The notes: a model not told the origin generated them from the sequence alone. A DNA stretch of 64,000 nt from Maribacter_C sp047345145 (GCF_047345145.1 NZ_JBLFER010000002.1:992001-1056000), one strand, 5' to 3'; positions 50,768 to 59,206 are shown, counted from the first letter of the stretch. Made by a program: numbers and translations.

Positions 50768-52642
50768 ATGAAGAAAATAGCAATTGTCTTTTTACTCGGA
50801 ATTACCCTCTACGGATGTGGGTCAACCAAAGCTTTGATTACCGCAGATAAGGCTCCTATACTTGTAGACATTGATTTGGTAAATGTTACAGATGATAAGG
50901 TTATGGTAAAGGTTGATCCTGGTGCTTTTGCATCGGAGATGGTTTCTTTTTATATTCCTAAGACGGTGCCCGGAACTTACAGCACTGATAACTATGGTAA
51001 GTATATCGAAGGTTTTAAAGCCCTTGATTATGATGGGAAAGAGCTTACGGTTTCAAAGTCAGATGACAATACTTGGAATATCTCGAGCGGAACTAAATTG
51101 GATAAAATCAGCTATTGGGTAAACGATACCTACGATAGTGAAGGTGAGCAGGAAGAAGCTGTTTTCTCCCCCTCAGGAACCAACATTTTAGCGGGAGAAA
51201 ACTTTGTTTTAAATCTTCATGGATTTGTTGGCTATTTTAAGGGATTAAAAGAGATTCCTTATACCGTTCAAATTGATAAGCCAGCAGGATTGTCGGCGAC
51301 AACATCATTACCTAAAAAAATGATGGAAGATGCTGTAAGTACGAAGGATATCTTTTCTGCAGGACGCTATTTTGAGGTTATCGATAATCCCATTATGTAT
51401 GCAAAACCGAATAGCGAGACTTTTCAAATCAATGATATTTCGGTTACGCTAAGTGTGTACTCTCCCAATGGAACATATACTGCTGCAAGTCTGAAAGACC
51501 GAATGGAAAAGATGATGGGTGCACAGAAAGCTTTCCTTGGCGATATCGATGGCACAAAACAATATTCTATCCTTTTGTATTTGTCTCAGATGGGTAAAAC
51601 AGATGCTAATGGTTTTGGAGCACTAGAACATCATACATCAACGGTTGTAGTTCTTCCGGAGGTTATGCCTAAGGACAGATTGGAACAAGCTATGGTAGAC
51701 GTGGTTTCACATGAATTTTTTCATATTGTGACTCCTTTAAATGTGCATTCCAAAGAAGTTCAATATTTCGATTTCAATGACCCAAAAATGTCGCAACACC
51801 TTTGGATGTATGAAGGTACTACAGAGTATTTCGCTAATCTTTTTCAGATACAACAAGGATTGATTGATGATGCAGAATTCTATAAGCGAATAATGGGTAA
51901 AATCGACAATGCAAAAGGATATAACGATGCCATGTCTTTTACAGAGATGAGTAAAAATGTCTTACAAGAACCTTATAAAACTGAGTATGCGAATGTATAT
52001 GAGAAGGGTGCTTTAATTAATATGGCTCTTGATATAACGCTGCGTGAATTGAGCAATGGTGAAAAAGGTGTGCTCTGGTTGATGAAAGAGCTTTCTAATA
52101 AATATGGAGATCAGACACCTTTTGAAGATGAGAAACTAATTGATGAGATTGTAGCTATGACTTATCCAGAAGTTCGCAGTTTCTTTGACACTCATGTGCT
52201 TGGCGATACTCCAATTGACTATAATGCTTATTTCGCCAAAGTCGGACTTGTTTCGGGAACGGTTGAACAGTCGTGTGGACGATTTTTCTTAGATCAAGAA
52301 GTTCCATTTATTGATGCTGACCCTTCCAATGACAATGCCATATTTGTTCGAAAAGGGATTGCTTTGAGTAGCTTTTTAACCGATTTAGGAGCGCAAGGCG
52401 GTGATATTATCAAAAATATTAATGGTACCCCAATAACTATGGAAGGTATCGGACCGATTATTCAACAGAGTTTTGTATGGCCCGCGGAAGAGAAAATTAC
52501 CATGGTGGTTCAAAGAGGGGATGAAGAAATTACCTTAAATGGAACTGCCGGTACACCTGTTGTAATGGTTGAAAAAGTGACTACTGTTGAAGGGCTAACC
52601 GATGCTCAAACAAAACTTCGAGAAGCTTGGATGAAGGGATAA
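50768..52642 (+). CDS. M61 family metallopeptidase, lipoprotein
   Basis: 624 residues from ATG 50768, where a lipoprotein signal starts (ends 'ITLYGCGSTK', Cys16); an earlier ATG at 50738 only adds ten residues. The N-terminal beta domain leads to the zinc motif HEFFH in 'VVSHEFFHIVTPLNVHSKEV' and the 'MYEGTTEYFANLFQIQQG' Glu that completes the M61 site. The C-terminal part contains a PDZ-like module ('SSFLTDLGAQGGDIIKNINGTPITMEGIGPI'). M61 peptidases are glycyl-type aminopeptidases; this one is anchored in the envelope. Confidence 0.92.
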   Translation: MKKIAIVFLLGITLYGCGSTKALITADKAPILVDIDLVNVTDDKVMVKVDPGAFASEMVSFYIPKTVPGTYSTDNYGKYIEGFKALDYDGKELTVSKSDDNTWNISSGTKLDKISYWVNDTYDSEGEQEEAVFSPSGTNILAGENFVLNLHGFVGYFKGLKEIPYTVQIDKPAGLSATTSLPKKMMEDAVSTKDIFSAGRYFEVIDNPIMYAKPNSETFQINDISVTLSVYSPNGTYTAASLKDRMEKMMGAQKAFLGDIDGTKQYSILLYLSQMGKTDANGFGALEHHTSTVVVLPEVMPKDRLEQAMVDVVSHEFFHIVTPLNVHSKEVQYFDFNDPKMSQHLWMYEGTTEYFANLFQIQQGLIDDAEFYKRIMGKIDNAKGYNDAMSFTEMSKNVLQEPYKTEYANVYEKGALINMALDITLRELSNGEKGVLWLMKELSNKYGDQTPFEDEKLIDEIVAMTYPEVRSFFDTHVLGDTPIDYNAYFAKVGLVSGTVEQSCGRFFLDQEVPFIDADPSNDNAIFVRKGIALSSFLTDLGAQGGDIIKNINGTPITMEGIGPIIQQSFVWPAEEKITMVVQRGDEEITLNGTAGTPVVMVEKVTTVEGLTDAQTKLREAWMKG

Positions 52643-52670
52643 GAATGACCCATATTTTCAAATAGAATTC

Positions 52671-52702
52671 AAAGCGCTGCTTATTGTAGCGCTTTTTTTA
52701 TT
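52671..52702 (+). terminator. Terminator after the M61 gene
   Basis: Stem AAAGCGCT/AGCGCTTT with a 9-base loop followed by TTTTTATTTG. Confidence 0.82.
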
Positions 52703-52739
52703 TGAAAAACCTACCTTAAAAAGAAAATTAATATTTTTT

Positions 52740-52765
52740 GTAACCTTTTGGTGAAATTGCGGTTT
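52740..52765 (+). promoter_or_regulatory. Candidate ECF-type promoter of the sigma factor operon
   Basis: GTAACC at 52740-52745 resembles the -35 element of Bacteroidetes ECF sigma factors, with a GTTTACCC-like -10 about 16 bp further on, 25-50 bp before the sigma factor ATG. This would allow autoregulation. No experimental support. Confidence 0.35.
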
Positions 52766-52790
52766 ACCCTATTGAAGATCAAAAAACGAA

Positions 52791-53345
52791 ATGCAAGAAC
52801 TGACCAACAACGCATTAATGCTAAAAGTGAAATCTGGTGATCTAGATAAGCTGGGTTTGCTCTATGAACGCCATAAAAAAAGGCTATTCGGCTTCTTTTA
52901 CAATATGAATAGTAATGCTTCATTGAGTGAAGATTTAGTTCAGAATGTATTCGTGCGCATCTTAAAGTATAAGCACACTTTTACTGGGGAAGGTTCTTTT
53001 TCAGCATGGATGTTTCGAACAGCAAGAAATGTGAACTACGATTACTACAGAAAGAATAAAATTACATTTAATCAAAGTGAAGTCTCAACTGTGGAATATA
53101 AATTGGAAGATGGAGATAGTATCGAGAAAGGAATGGACAAGAAAGATGAGATTTCGGTTTTGAATCGAGCGATGCAAATCTTGCCTCCAGAAAAACGAGA
53201 AGTTTTGGTCTTGAGCAAATTCAAGGAAATGAAGTTTAGTGAAATAGGTGAAATTTTAGGATGTAGTGAAGGAGCAGCAAAAGTGAAAGCACATCGCGCA
53301 TTAAAGGATTTAAGAACAATTTTTCTACAATTAGAAACAAGATAG
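52791..53345 (+). CDS. ECF sigma-70 family RNA polymerase sigma factor
   Basis: 184 residues, two-domain sigma factor. Region 2: 'LLYERHKKRLFGFFYNMNSNASLSEDLVQNVFVRILKYKHTF' then 'SFSAWMFRTARNVNYDYYRK'. Region 4: 'LPPEKREVLVLSKFKEMKFSEIGEILGCSEGAAKVKAHRALKDL', a helix-turn-helix. There is no region 1 or 3. The next gene starts 2 bp downstream, encoding a membrane protein with the layout of an anti-sigma factor, so the two form a sigma/anti-sigma pair. Confidence 0.94.
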   Translation: MQELTNNALMLKVKSGDLDKLGLLYERHKKRLFGFFYNMNSNASLSEDLVQNVFVRILKYKHTFTGEGSFSAWMFRTARNVNYDYYRKNKITFNQSEVSTVEYKLEDGDSIEKGMDKKDEISVLNRAMQILPPEKREVLVLSKFKEMKFSEIGEILGCSEGAAKVKAHRALKDLRTIFLQLETR

Positions 53346-53347
53346 CC

Positions 53348-54154
53348 ATGGAACAAGAGAAATTTGAAATATGGATGATGGAGTATTTATCCGGCGAGTT
53401 AGATGAAGGTGGACAAAAGGAGTTTGAAAGGTATTTGCAAGAACATCCAGAGCATAAGAAGGAGTTCGATGCCTTATCGGGCACTTGGAGCGAAATTGAT
53501 ATTTTGCAAATCCCACAGCCATCCGAAGAAATGGATATTTCTTTTTTTGATATGCTGAATGAGGAGATACAGAAAGAAGAGCATAAGGGTTCAAATTGGT
53601 TTCAAAGTCTTCTATCTTTTTTTGGCCCCTTGCAAAAACCCCAATTGGCATTTGGCACACTTCTTTTAGCTATTGGTTTAGGTGTTGGTTATTTCTTGAA
53701 TTCAGGCTCTTCCATCGAACCTCCCGCAGAAACTGTTGTTTCAAATAACAACGAAACCGAGGAAGTTCGCGGACAATTGGTACTCACTTTGCTCGACCAA
53801 CCTTCTGCCAACAAAAGATTGCAGGGTGTTAGTGAGGCAGCCAAATTGAATGATGCTAATGAACGTATCATCGAGGCACTTTTCAAAACCCTGAACAATG
53901 ACCCTAATATCAATGTAAGGCTAGTAGCTGTTGAGTCTTTGGCGAAGTATGTTGAGACACCTGAAGTGCGCATGGGTTTAGTGAAATCGATAGCCTTACA
54001 AGATTCTCCCTTGGTTCAAATTGCTCTTGCCGATTTAATGGTTGCCTTGCAGGAAAAAACATCGATAGAATCAATGAAGCAATTGTTAGAGCAGCCTGAT
54101 ATCGATAACACGGTAAAACAGAAATTAGAAGAATCAATCAATCATATTATATAA
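53348..54154 (+). CDS. Anti-sigma-factor-like membrane protein with HEAT repeats
   Basis: 268 residues. The N-terminal 80 residues ('WMMEYLSGELDEGGQKEFERYLQEHPEHKKEFDAL') match the cytosolic anti-sigma domain found next to ECF factors, without the zinc-binding HxxxCxxC. A single membrane helix is at about 98-115. The periplasmic C-terminal half (about 130-268) is built of HEAT-like helix pairs ('RIIEALFKTLNNDPNINVRLVAVESLAKY'). It is likely to hold the sigma factor inactive and to sense an envelope signal by its HEAT part; this is inference. Confidence 0.82.
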   Translation: MEQEKFEIWMMEYLSGELDEGGQKEFERYLQEHPEHKKEFDALSGTWSEIDILQIPQPSEEMDISFFDMLNEEIQKEEHKGSNWFQSLLSFFGPLQKPQLAFGTLLLAIGLGVGYFLNSGSSIEPPAETVVSNNNETEEVRGQLVLTLLDQPSANKRLQGVSEAAKLNDANERIIEALFKTLNNDPNINVRLVAVESLAKYVETPEVRMGLVKSIALQDSPLVQIALADLMVALQEKTSIESMKQLLEQPDIDNTVKQKLEESINHII

Positions 54155-54175
54155 ACAATCAAAAAACGAACAATC

Positions 54176-55042
54176 ATGAAAACAGTTAGAATAAGTATGG
54201 TGCTAGTCGGACTTTTGTGTTGTCATTTACTGACTGCGCAAAAATTCAATGAAACCATTTCAAAAGAATTGAATTTCTCATCCAAGTCAGACAATAACAT
54301 GTTGATAGTAAAGAACATTAATGGTCCCATTCGAGTTGAGGGCTATGATGGAAGCTCCATTCGACTCGAGGCAGAGCGGACTATTTCCGCAAAGCGCGAA
54401 AGTTATTTGGAAGAGGGCAAGCAAGAAATTAAGATGGAAATAAAGGAGCTTGATAATCGAATCTACGTGTATGTCGAGACTCCGAATAATGATTTTAATA
54501 CCGTCACGGGGAGATACGAAAACACCAGAAATAACCGATGGGTTAGACTTAATTATCGTTTTGAGGTGAATTTTGTATTGAAGGTCCCCAAATCCACTAG
54601 TGTTGAATTGTCAACGATGAATGATGGAGATATTTATGCCAAAGATGTTCAGGGCAATGAGATTATCGTGAACAATCTAAATGGTTCTATTACTTTGGAG
54701 AATATAGCGGGGAGGACAGATGTAAATGCCCTAAATAAAGATATCAATATTACCTACTATAAGAACCCAAATGGAGATTCGAAATACCATTCCTTAAATG
54801 GCGATATCAATGTCACTTTTAAAGAAAATTTAAATGCTGATGTTTCTTTTAAGAGCCTAAATGGTGATATGTATACGAATTATGATACCACTGCACTAAA
54901 GCCCGATTTGATAAAAACGAAAAGTAAAAACGGAAAAGGCACAATGTATAATATGAGCTCGAATCAGTCGTATAGAATTGGTAAAGGAGGAATTCGACTT
55001 GATTTTAATCTTCTAAATGGCGATGCTACCTTAAAGAAATAA
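54176..55042 (+). CDS. DUF4097 family beta-helix protein
   Basis: 288 residues. Signal peptide 1-22 ending 'LLTAQ'. The mature protein holds the DUF4097/DUF2807-type repeat of short strands separated by Asn-Gly turns ('LNGSITLENI', 'LNGDINVTF', 'LNGDMYTNYDTT'), predicted to form a right-handed beta helix. Such proteins are cell-envelope or surface proteins of unknown function. It starts 22 bp after the anti-sigma-like gene, so expression is probably controlled by the sigma factor. Confidence 0.88.
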   Translation: MKTVRISMVLVGLLCCHLLTAQKFNETISKELNFSSKSDNNMLIVKNINGPIRVEGYDGSSIRLEAERTISAKRESYLEEGKQEIKMEIKELDNRIYVYVETPNNDFNTVTGRYENTRNNRWVRLNYRFEVNFVLKVPKSTSVELSTMNDGDIYAKDVQGNEIIVNNLNGSITLENIAGRTDVNALNKDINITYYKNPNGDSKYHSLNGDINVTFKENLNADVSFKSLNGDMYTNYDTTALKPDLIKTKSKNGKGTMYNMSSNQSYRIGKGGIRLDFNLLNGDATLKK

Positions 55043-55045
55043 ATT

Positions 55046-55858
55046 ATGAAAAATAAAACCATACAAATTGTCGGACTTTTACTCCTTTTGCTTTCAGCAG
55101 GAAGTCTTTCTGCCCAAACTGAAAGTGAATCTGTTACCATTCCTTTGAGTAATCCTGGAGAAGATGGGAGATTGAAAATGAGCTTGCTTTATGGATCAAT
55201 AATAGTAGAAGCACATCAAGGAAACGAAGTGATAATAGAGACTAGAAGTAGCCAAAACCCCAAAAATTCAAAAACGAAAAACGGTATGCGAAGAATTGGG
55301 GATACTTCTCTAGAGTTTAGTGCAGAGGAGTATAACAATAAAATAGTGGTAAGGTCTAAAAATCAAAGTAAGCGAGTAGACTTTATAATTAAAGTACCTG
55401 AAAATTTCTCGTTGGATCTCCGTGCTACTAATAACGGAAATATTACTGTAGAAGGTGTAAAAGGAGAAATGGAAATCAGTAACCTGAATGGTGCTATAAC
55501 CTTAACTAATATTGGCGGTTCGGTAATCGCAGATGCCTTAAACAAAGATATCATAGTAACTTTTACCAAAGGGTATGAAAAATCACCTATGGCTTTTACT
55601 AGTTTAAATGGAGATTTAGATGTTACGTTTCCGAGTGACTTGGCGGCTAATATAAAAGCGAAGACTGATTATGGAGAAATTTACACAGATTATGAAATGA
55701 AGATGACGCGAAATGTAAATAAAGATGAGAAGAAATCTTCATCAGGAGTTTACAAGGTGACTGTAGATAAATGGGTGACAGGCACCATTAATGGAGGAGG
55801 AGCGGAATTGCTTTTCAAAACCATGAACGGTGATGTTATGATTCGAAGCACGAAGTAG
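55046..55858 (+). CDS. Second DUF4097 family beta-helix protein
   Basis: 270 residues, tandem paralogue of the preceding gene, only 4 bp away. Signal peptide 1-24 ending 'GSLSAQ'. Repeat turns such as 'ISNLNGAITLTNIGGSV', 'TSLNGDLDVTF' and 'KTMNGDVMIRSTK' are clear. With the sigma factor, the anti-sigma-like protein and its sister it forms a four-gene operon closed by the terminator at 55881. Confidence 0.88.
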   Translation: MKNKTIQIVGLLLLLLSAGSLSAQTESESVTIPLSNPGEDGRLKMSLLYGSIIVEAHQGNEVIIETRSSQNPKNSKTKNGMRRIGDTSLEFSAEEYNNKIVVRSKNQSKRVDFIIKVPENFSLDLRATNNGNITVEGVKGEMEISNLNGAITLTNIGGSVIADALNKDIIVTFTKGYEKSPMAFTSLNGDLDVTFPSDLAANIKAKTDYGEIYTDYEMKMTRNVNKDEKKSSSGVYKVTVDKWVTGTINGGGAELLFKTMNGDVMIRSTK

Positions 55859-55870
55859 AAGAACTAGTTT

Positions 55871-55918
55871 AGAAAAAAAGAAAACCGCACTAACATATTC
55901 GTTAGCGCGGTTTTTCTT
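55871..55918. terminator. Bidirectional terminator between the DUF4097 operon and tsf
   Basis: Stem AAAACCGCACTAAC/GTTAGCGCGGTTTT with one mismatch and a 6-base loop, T-rich on both sides. It ends the plus-strand operon and the minus-strand ribosomal operon. Confidence 0.85.
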
Positions 55919-55937
55919 GAGTTAGCTTGATATAAAA

Positions 55938-56903
55938 TTATCCTACTGTCGCACGTTTGAAACCTGTAACAGAAACATCTCCGTGAGAAGCAACATATTT
56001 TGCAACATTGATTTTCTCATCTTTGATGAAATTTTGGTCCAATAAACATTGTTCTTGATCCAAGGTGGTATTGTCAGAAATAAATCTTTCCATTTTCCCT
56101 GGAAGGATTTTATCCCATATTTGCTCTGGCTTTCCTTCAGCTTTTAATTGAGCCTTTGCATCATCTTCAGCCTTAGCCATAACTTCGTCTGTCAATTGTG
56201 CCATCGAGATGTACTGAGGAACGTTTTTAAGGGTTTTTCCTAAACGACCTAACTCTTCGTTATCTTTTTCAATAACCGCAATTCTGGCTTCTGTTTCAGC
56301 GGCGACGAATGCAGGGTCAAAATCTTTATATGATAAAGTGGTTGCGCCCATTGAAGCAATTTGCATGGAAACATCTTTTCCTAATACTTCAGCAGTATCT
56401 ACTTTTGAAGACAAGCCTACTAAAGCAGCAATTTTGTTGATGTGAACGTAGCTTCCAACATATGGAGCTTCCAATTTTTCAAAAGCTGTAATATCTAACT
56501 TCTCACCGATTACTCCAGTTTGCTCAATCAATTTGTCAGCAACTGTCATTCCTCCAAAATCAGCAGCTAAAAACGCTTCCTTAGAATCGTAGTTTAATGC
56601 TACTTCTGCAAGTTCATTGGCCAGTGCAACGAATTTTTCGTTTTTGCCAACGAAATCAGTTTCACAACCTAAAACGATTGCAACTCCAGCAGTTTGCTCT
56701 GCATTCACTTTTGCAATTGCAGCACCTTCTGAAGAATCTCTATCCGCTCTTTTAGCTGCTACTTTTTGCCCTTTTTTACGAAGCACTTCGATTGCTTTGT
56801 CAAAATCTCCATCAGCCTCAACTAAAGCATTTTTGCAGTCCATCATTCCTGCACCTGTAGCTTTTCTTAATTTATTTACCTCTGCGGCAGTAATTTTTGC
56901 CAT
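55938..56903 (-). CDS. tsf: Translation elongation factor Ts
   Basis: 321 residues. N-terminal UBA-like domain 'EVNKLRKATGAGMMDCKNALVEADGDFDKAIEVLRKKG' and the core 'ETDFVGKNEKFVALANELAEVAL' that contacts EF-Tu (TDFVAK motif, here TDFVGK). Two repeats of the core fold follow. It recycles EF-Tu-GDP. Upstream on the same strand is rpsB, separated by 74 bp that contain a perfect hairpin. Confidence 0.97.
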   Translation of the reverse strand: MAKITAAEVNKLRKATGAGMMDCKNALVEADGDFDKAIEVLRKKGQKVAAKRADRDSSEGAAIAKVNAEQTAGVAIVLGCETDFVGKNEKFVALANELAEVALNYDSKEAFLAADFGGMTVADKLIEQTGVIGEKLDITAFEKLEAPYVGSYVHINKIAALVGLSSKVDTAEVLGKDVSMQIASMGATTLSYKDFDPAFVAAETEARIAVIEKDNEELGRLGKTLKNVPQYISMAQLTDEVMAKAEDDAKAQLKAEGKPEQIWDKILPGKMERFISDNTTLDQEQCLLDQNFIKDEKINVAKYVASHGDVSVTGFKRATVG

Positions 56904-56926
56904 AACGTAATCTTATTTTTAATTTC

Positions 56927-56946
56927 TTTCCCGCAAAAGCGGGAAA
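56927..56946 (-). promoter_or_regulatory. Intercistronic hairpin between rpsB and tsf
   Basis: 8-bp perfect stem TTTCCCGC/GCGGGAAA with a 4-base loop and no T-run after it on the minus strand. It is probably an RNA processing or partial attenuation element, or a small dispersed repeat. Confidence 0.5.
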
Positions 56947-56977
56947 CGTTTATTTAGTATTCCTTTATTAAAGTTGC

Positions 56978-58147
56978 TTATTCAACCCCTCCTTTTACAC
57001 TGTCTTGCCAAGCTTTCAATTCATCCCACTTATCGTCGGCAGCCATTTTTGCCTGCTTTGGCCAAGATGTAGTATCTAAATGCGCTAATCTAGAACTAGC
57101 TTCAGTTAAGATTTCTTTCATCTTATCCGCTTTGGCTTTAGCAACTTTAGCGAAAGTTTCAAGTCCGGCATTGGTTAAAGCCTCTGCAGCTTTTGGACCT
57201 ACACCTTCTATTTTAGTTAAATCATCACCCTTAGAAGCTTTAGCTTTAAGAGCTTTTTTAGGAGCAGCCTCTTTTTTTACCTCTTCCTTCTTTGGAGCTT
57301 CTTCCTTAACCTCTTCTTTTGCTACTGCAACCGTTTCTTCAGCTGCTGGTGCTTTTTCAACTACAGGCTCAGTTTTGGCTTCTTTTTTAGGAGCTTCTTC
57401 CTTTTTTGCTTCAGCTTTTGGAGCCTCTTCTTTACCTTCTTTCTCTCCTTGTTTTTCTGATTTACGCTCGGCTAGACCTTCAGCAATGGCATCAGTAACT
57501 TGAGTCATAATGATGTCAATTGATTTTGAGGCATCATCGTTAGAAGGAATTAAGTAATCAACATCTCTGGGATCAGAATTGGTGTCAACCATTGCGAAAA
57601 TTGGAATATTCAATTTTTGAGCTTCCTTAACAGCAATGTGTTCGCGCATCGTGTCAACAACAAATAATGCACCAGGTAAACGGGTCATATCAGAAATAGA
57701 GCCTAAGTTCTTTTCTAATTTTTGACGTAAACGATCAACTTGCAACCTCTCTTTTTTAGAAAGCGTAAGGAAAGTACCGTCCTTCTTCATTCTATCAATC
57801 ATAGCCATTTTCTTCACAGCTTTCCGGATAGTTACAAAGTTGGTCAACATTCCACCTGGCCATCTTTCAGTAATGTAAGGCATGTTAACTTTTGCTACTT
57901 TTTCAGCAACGATATCTTTCGCCTGTTTTTTTGTAGCTACAAAAAGAATTTTTCTTCCTGAAGCAGCAATCTTAGCCAAGGCTTCATTCGCCTCATCTAG
58001 CTTTGCTACTGTTTTGTATAGATTGATAACGTGAATTCCGTTACGCTCCATGTAGATGTAGGGCGCCATGTTAGGATTCCACTTTCTGGTTAGGTGTCCG
58101 AAATGCACACCTGCTTCTAATAATTGTTTTACTTCGACTTTCGCCAT
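56978..58147 (-). CDS. rpsB: 30S ribosomal protein S2 with C-terminal HhH extension
   Basis: 389 residues, much longer than ordinary S2 (about 230-260). Residues 1-228 are the normal S2 fold ('LLEAGVHFGHLTRKWNPNM', 'YITERWPGGMLTNFVTI', 'MVDTNSDPRDVDYLIPSNDD'). Residues 229-308 are a Lys/Glu/Ala/Pro low-complexity linker. Residues 309-389 form a helix-hairpin-helix domain with 'LTKIEGVGPKAAEALTNAGL' and 'SWPKQAKMAADDKWDELK', like the tail seen on flavobacterial L21. The added domain might bind rRNA or DNA. No stop interrupts the fusion. Confidence 0.95.
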   Translation of the reverse strand: MAKVEVKQLLEAGVHFGHLTRKWNPNMAPYIYMERNGIHVINLYKTVAKLDEANEALAKIAASGRKILFVATKKQAKDIVAEKVAKVNMPYITERWPGGMLTNFVTIRKAVKKMAMIDRMKKDGTFLTLSKKERLQVDRLRQKLEKNLGSISDMTRLPGALFVVDTMREHIAVKEAQKLNIPIFAMVDTNSDPRDVDYLIPSNDDASKSIDIIMTQVTDAIAEGLAERKSEKQGEKEGKEEAPKAEAKKEEAPKKEAKTEPVVEKAPAAEETVAVAKEEVKEEAPKKEEVKKEAAPKKALKAKASKGDDLTKIEGVGPKAAEALTNAGLETFAKVAKAKADKMKEILTEASSRLAHLDTTSWPKQAKMAADDKWDELKAWQDSVKGGVE

Positions 58148-58189
58148 TTTAAATTTAGTTTACGTTCTTTTGAATTAGCAATGTTAGAG

Positions 58190-58221
58190 TGGTATTCGCC
58201 GAATGACGAAAGCCTCTACCA
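58190..58221 (-). promoter_or_regulatory. Hairpin in the rpsB leader region
   Basis: In the 217-bp gap upstream of rpsB, TGGTA/TACCA and inner TTCG/CGAA pairings form a short imperfect hairpin on the transcribed strand. It may be an autoregulatory leader, but the structure is weak. No TAnnTTTG box was seen in the gap; expression may partly read through from rplM-rpsI. Confidence 0.25.
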
Positions 58222-58324
58222 TTTAGATGCTAAACTAATTTACCTTCACTCTTTAGAAGGAGTTAAGGATTTTTAATTGTTTCCTGTGAATCAGAAAACT
58301 TTCAATGAACTTGTTAATGAATAT

Positions 58325-58352
58325 AAATAAAGGTGTCTCCGAAGAGACACCT
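58325..58352 (-). terminator. Terminator of rplM-rpsI with UUCG-type tetraloop
   Basis: On the minus strand a perfect 9-bp stem AGGTGTCTC/GAGACACCT with a TTCG loop, followed by TTATTTATATT. It lies 13 bp after the rpsI stop. Confidence 0.78.
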
Positions 58353-58364
58353 GATAATTTTGTA

Positions 58365-58751
58365 TTAACGTTTAGAGAACTGGAATTTCTTACGGGCTTT
58401 CTTCTGACCGAATTTCTTGCGTTCTACCATACGTGGGTCTCTTGTTAATAAACCTTCTGGTTTAAGAGTTAATCTATTTTCAGCATCAATCTCGCACATC
58501 GCTCTCGACAATGCCAAACGAATAGCTTCCGCTTGACCAGTGATTCCTCCCCCATATACATTAACTTTTACATCGTAGTTCCCTACGGTATCAGTTAAAG
58601 CAAATGGTTGATTTACTTTATATTGTAAAGTAGCTGTTGGAAAATAATCATTCAAATCTTTGTTGTTGATAGTGATTTTTCCTTTTCCGTCGGAAAGATA
58701 TACACGAGCAACAGCTGTTTTTCTTCTTCCTATTTTATGAATCGTCTCCAT
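58365..58751 (-). CDS. rpsI: 30S ribosomal protein S9
   Basis: 128 residues. 'HKIGRRKTAVARVYLSDGKGKITIN' at the N-terminus, 'NVYGGGITGQAEAIRLALSRAM' in the middle and the basic tail 'GLLTRDPRMVERKKFGQKKARKKFQFSKR' (in order) are diagnostic. The C-terminal tail ends SKR and reaches the P-site tRNA. The start overlaps the rplM stop (TAATG), so the two are translationally coupled. Confidence 0.98.
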   Translation of the reverse strand: METIHKIGRRKTAVARVYLSDGKGKITINNKDLNDYFPTATLQYKVNQPFALTDTVGNYDVKVNVYGGGITGQAEAIRLALSRAMCEIDAENRLTLKPEGLLTRDPRMVERKKFGQKKARKKFQFSKR

Positions 58752-59206
58752 TATTTGAAATCGTTAAGGTTGATTGCAGTTGGTTTTTGAGCTTCTTGAT
58801 CATGATTAGGACCAACGTATACTTTTAGGTTTCTAAAAAGATCTGCACCTAATCTATTTTTTGGAAGCATTCCTTTTACCGCTTTTTCAACAATACGGCC
58901 TGGGTTTTTTTCCAATAATTCTTTAGCCGAAGTATGACGTTGTCCTCCTGGGTAACCTGTGTAACGAGAATAGGTTTTGTCATCCCATTTGTTACCAGAA
59001 AGTGTTACTTTCTCAGCATTAATTACAACTATATTATCTCCACAATCAACATGTGGTGTATAATTAGGCTTATGCTTTCCTCTTAATAGTTTTGCTACCT
59101 TAGAAGCAAGACGACCTAGTGTTTGACCTTCGGCATCTACTAATAACCATTGCTTGTCAACAGTCTTTCTATTAGCCGAAACGGTTTTGTAACTTAATGT
59201 ATCCAC
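58751..59206 (-). CDS. rplM: 50S ribosomal protein L13
   Basis: 151 residues. 'KQWLLVDAEGQTLGRLASKVAKLLRGKHKPNYTPHVDCGDNIVVINA' and 'KAVKGMLPKNRLGADLFRNLKVYVGPNHDQEAQKP' (in order) are L13 signatures. It assembles early in the 50S subunit. It is the first gene of the ribosomal operon and has a good promoter upstream (59255-59285). Confidence 0.98.
   Translation of the reverse strand: MDTLSYKTVSANRKTVDKQWLLVDAEGQTLGRLASKVAKLLRGKHKPNYTPHVDCGDNIVVINAEKVTLSGNKWDDKTYSRYTGYPGGQRHTSAKELLEKNPGRIVEKAVKGMLPKNRLGADLFRNLKVYVGPNHDQEAQKPTAINLNDFK

Noticed and set aside
57132..57503. 123-codon plus-strand open frame rich in Ala and Ser
   Set aside because: It is antisense to the low-complexity Lys/Glu/Ala linker of rpsB; the composition reflects the codon pattern of the opposite strand.
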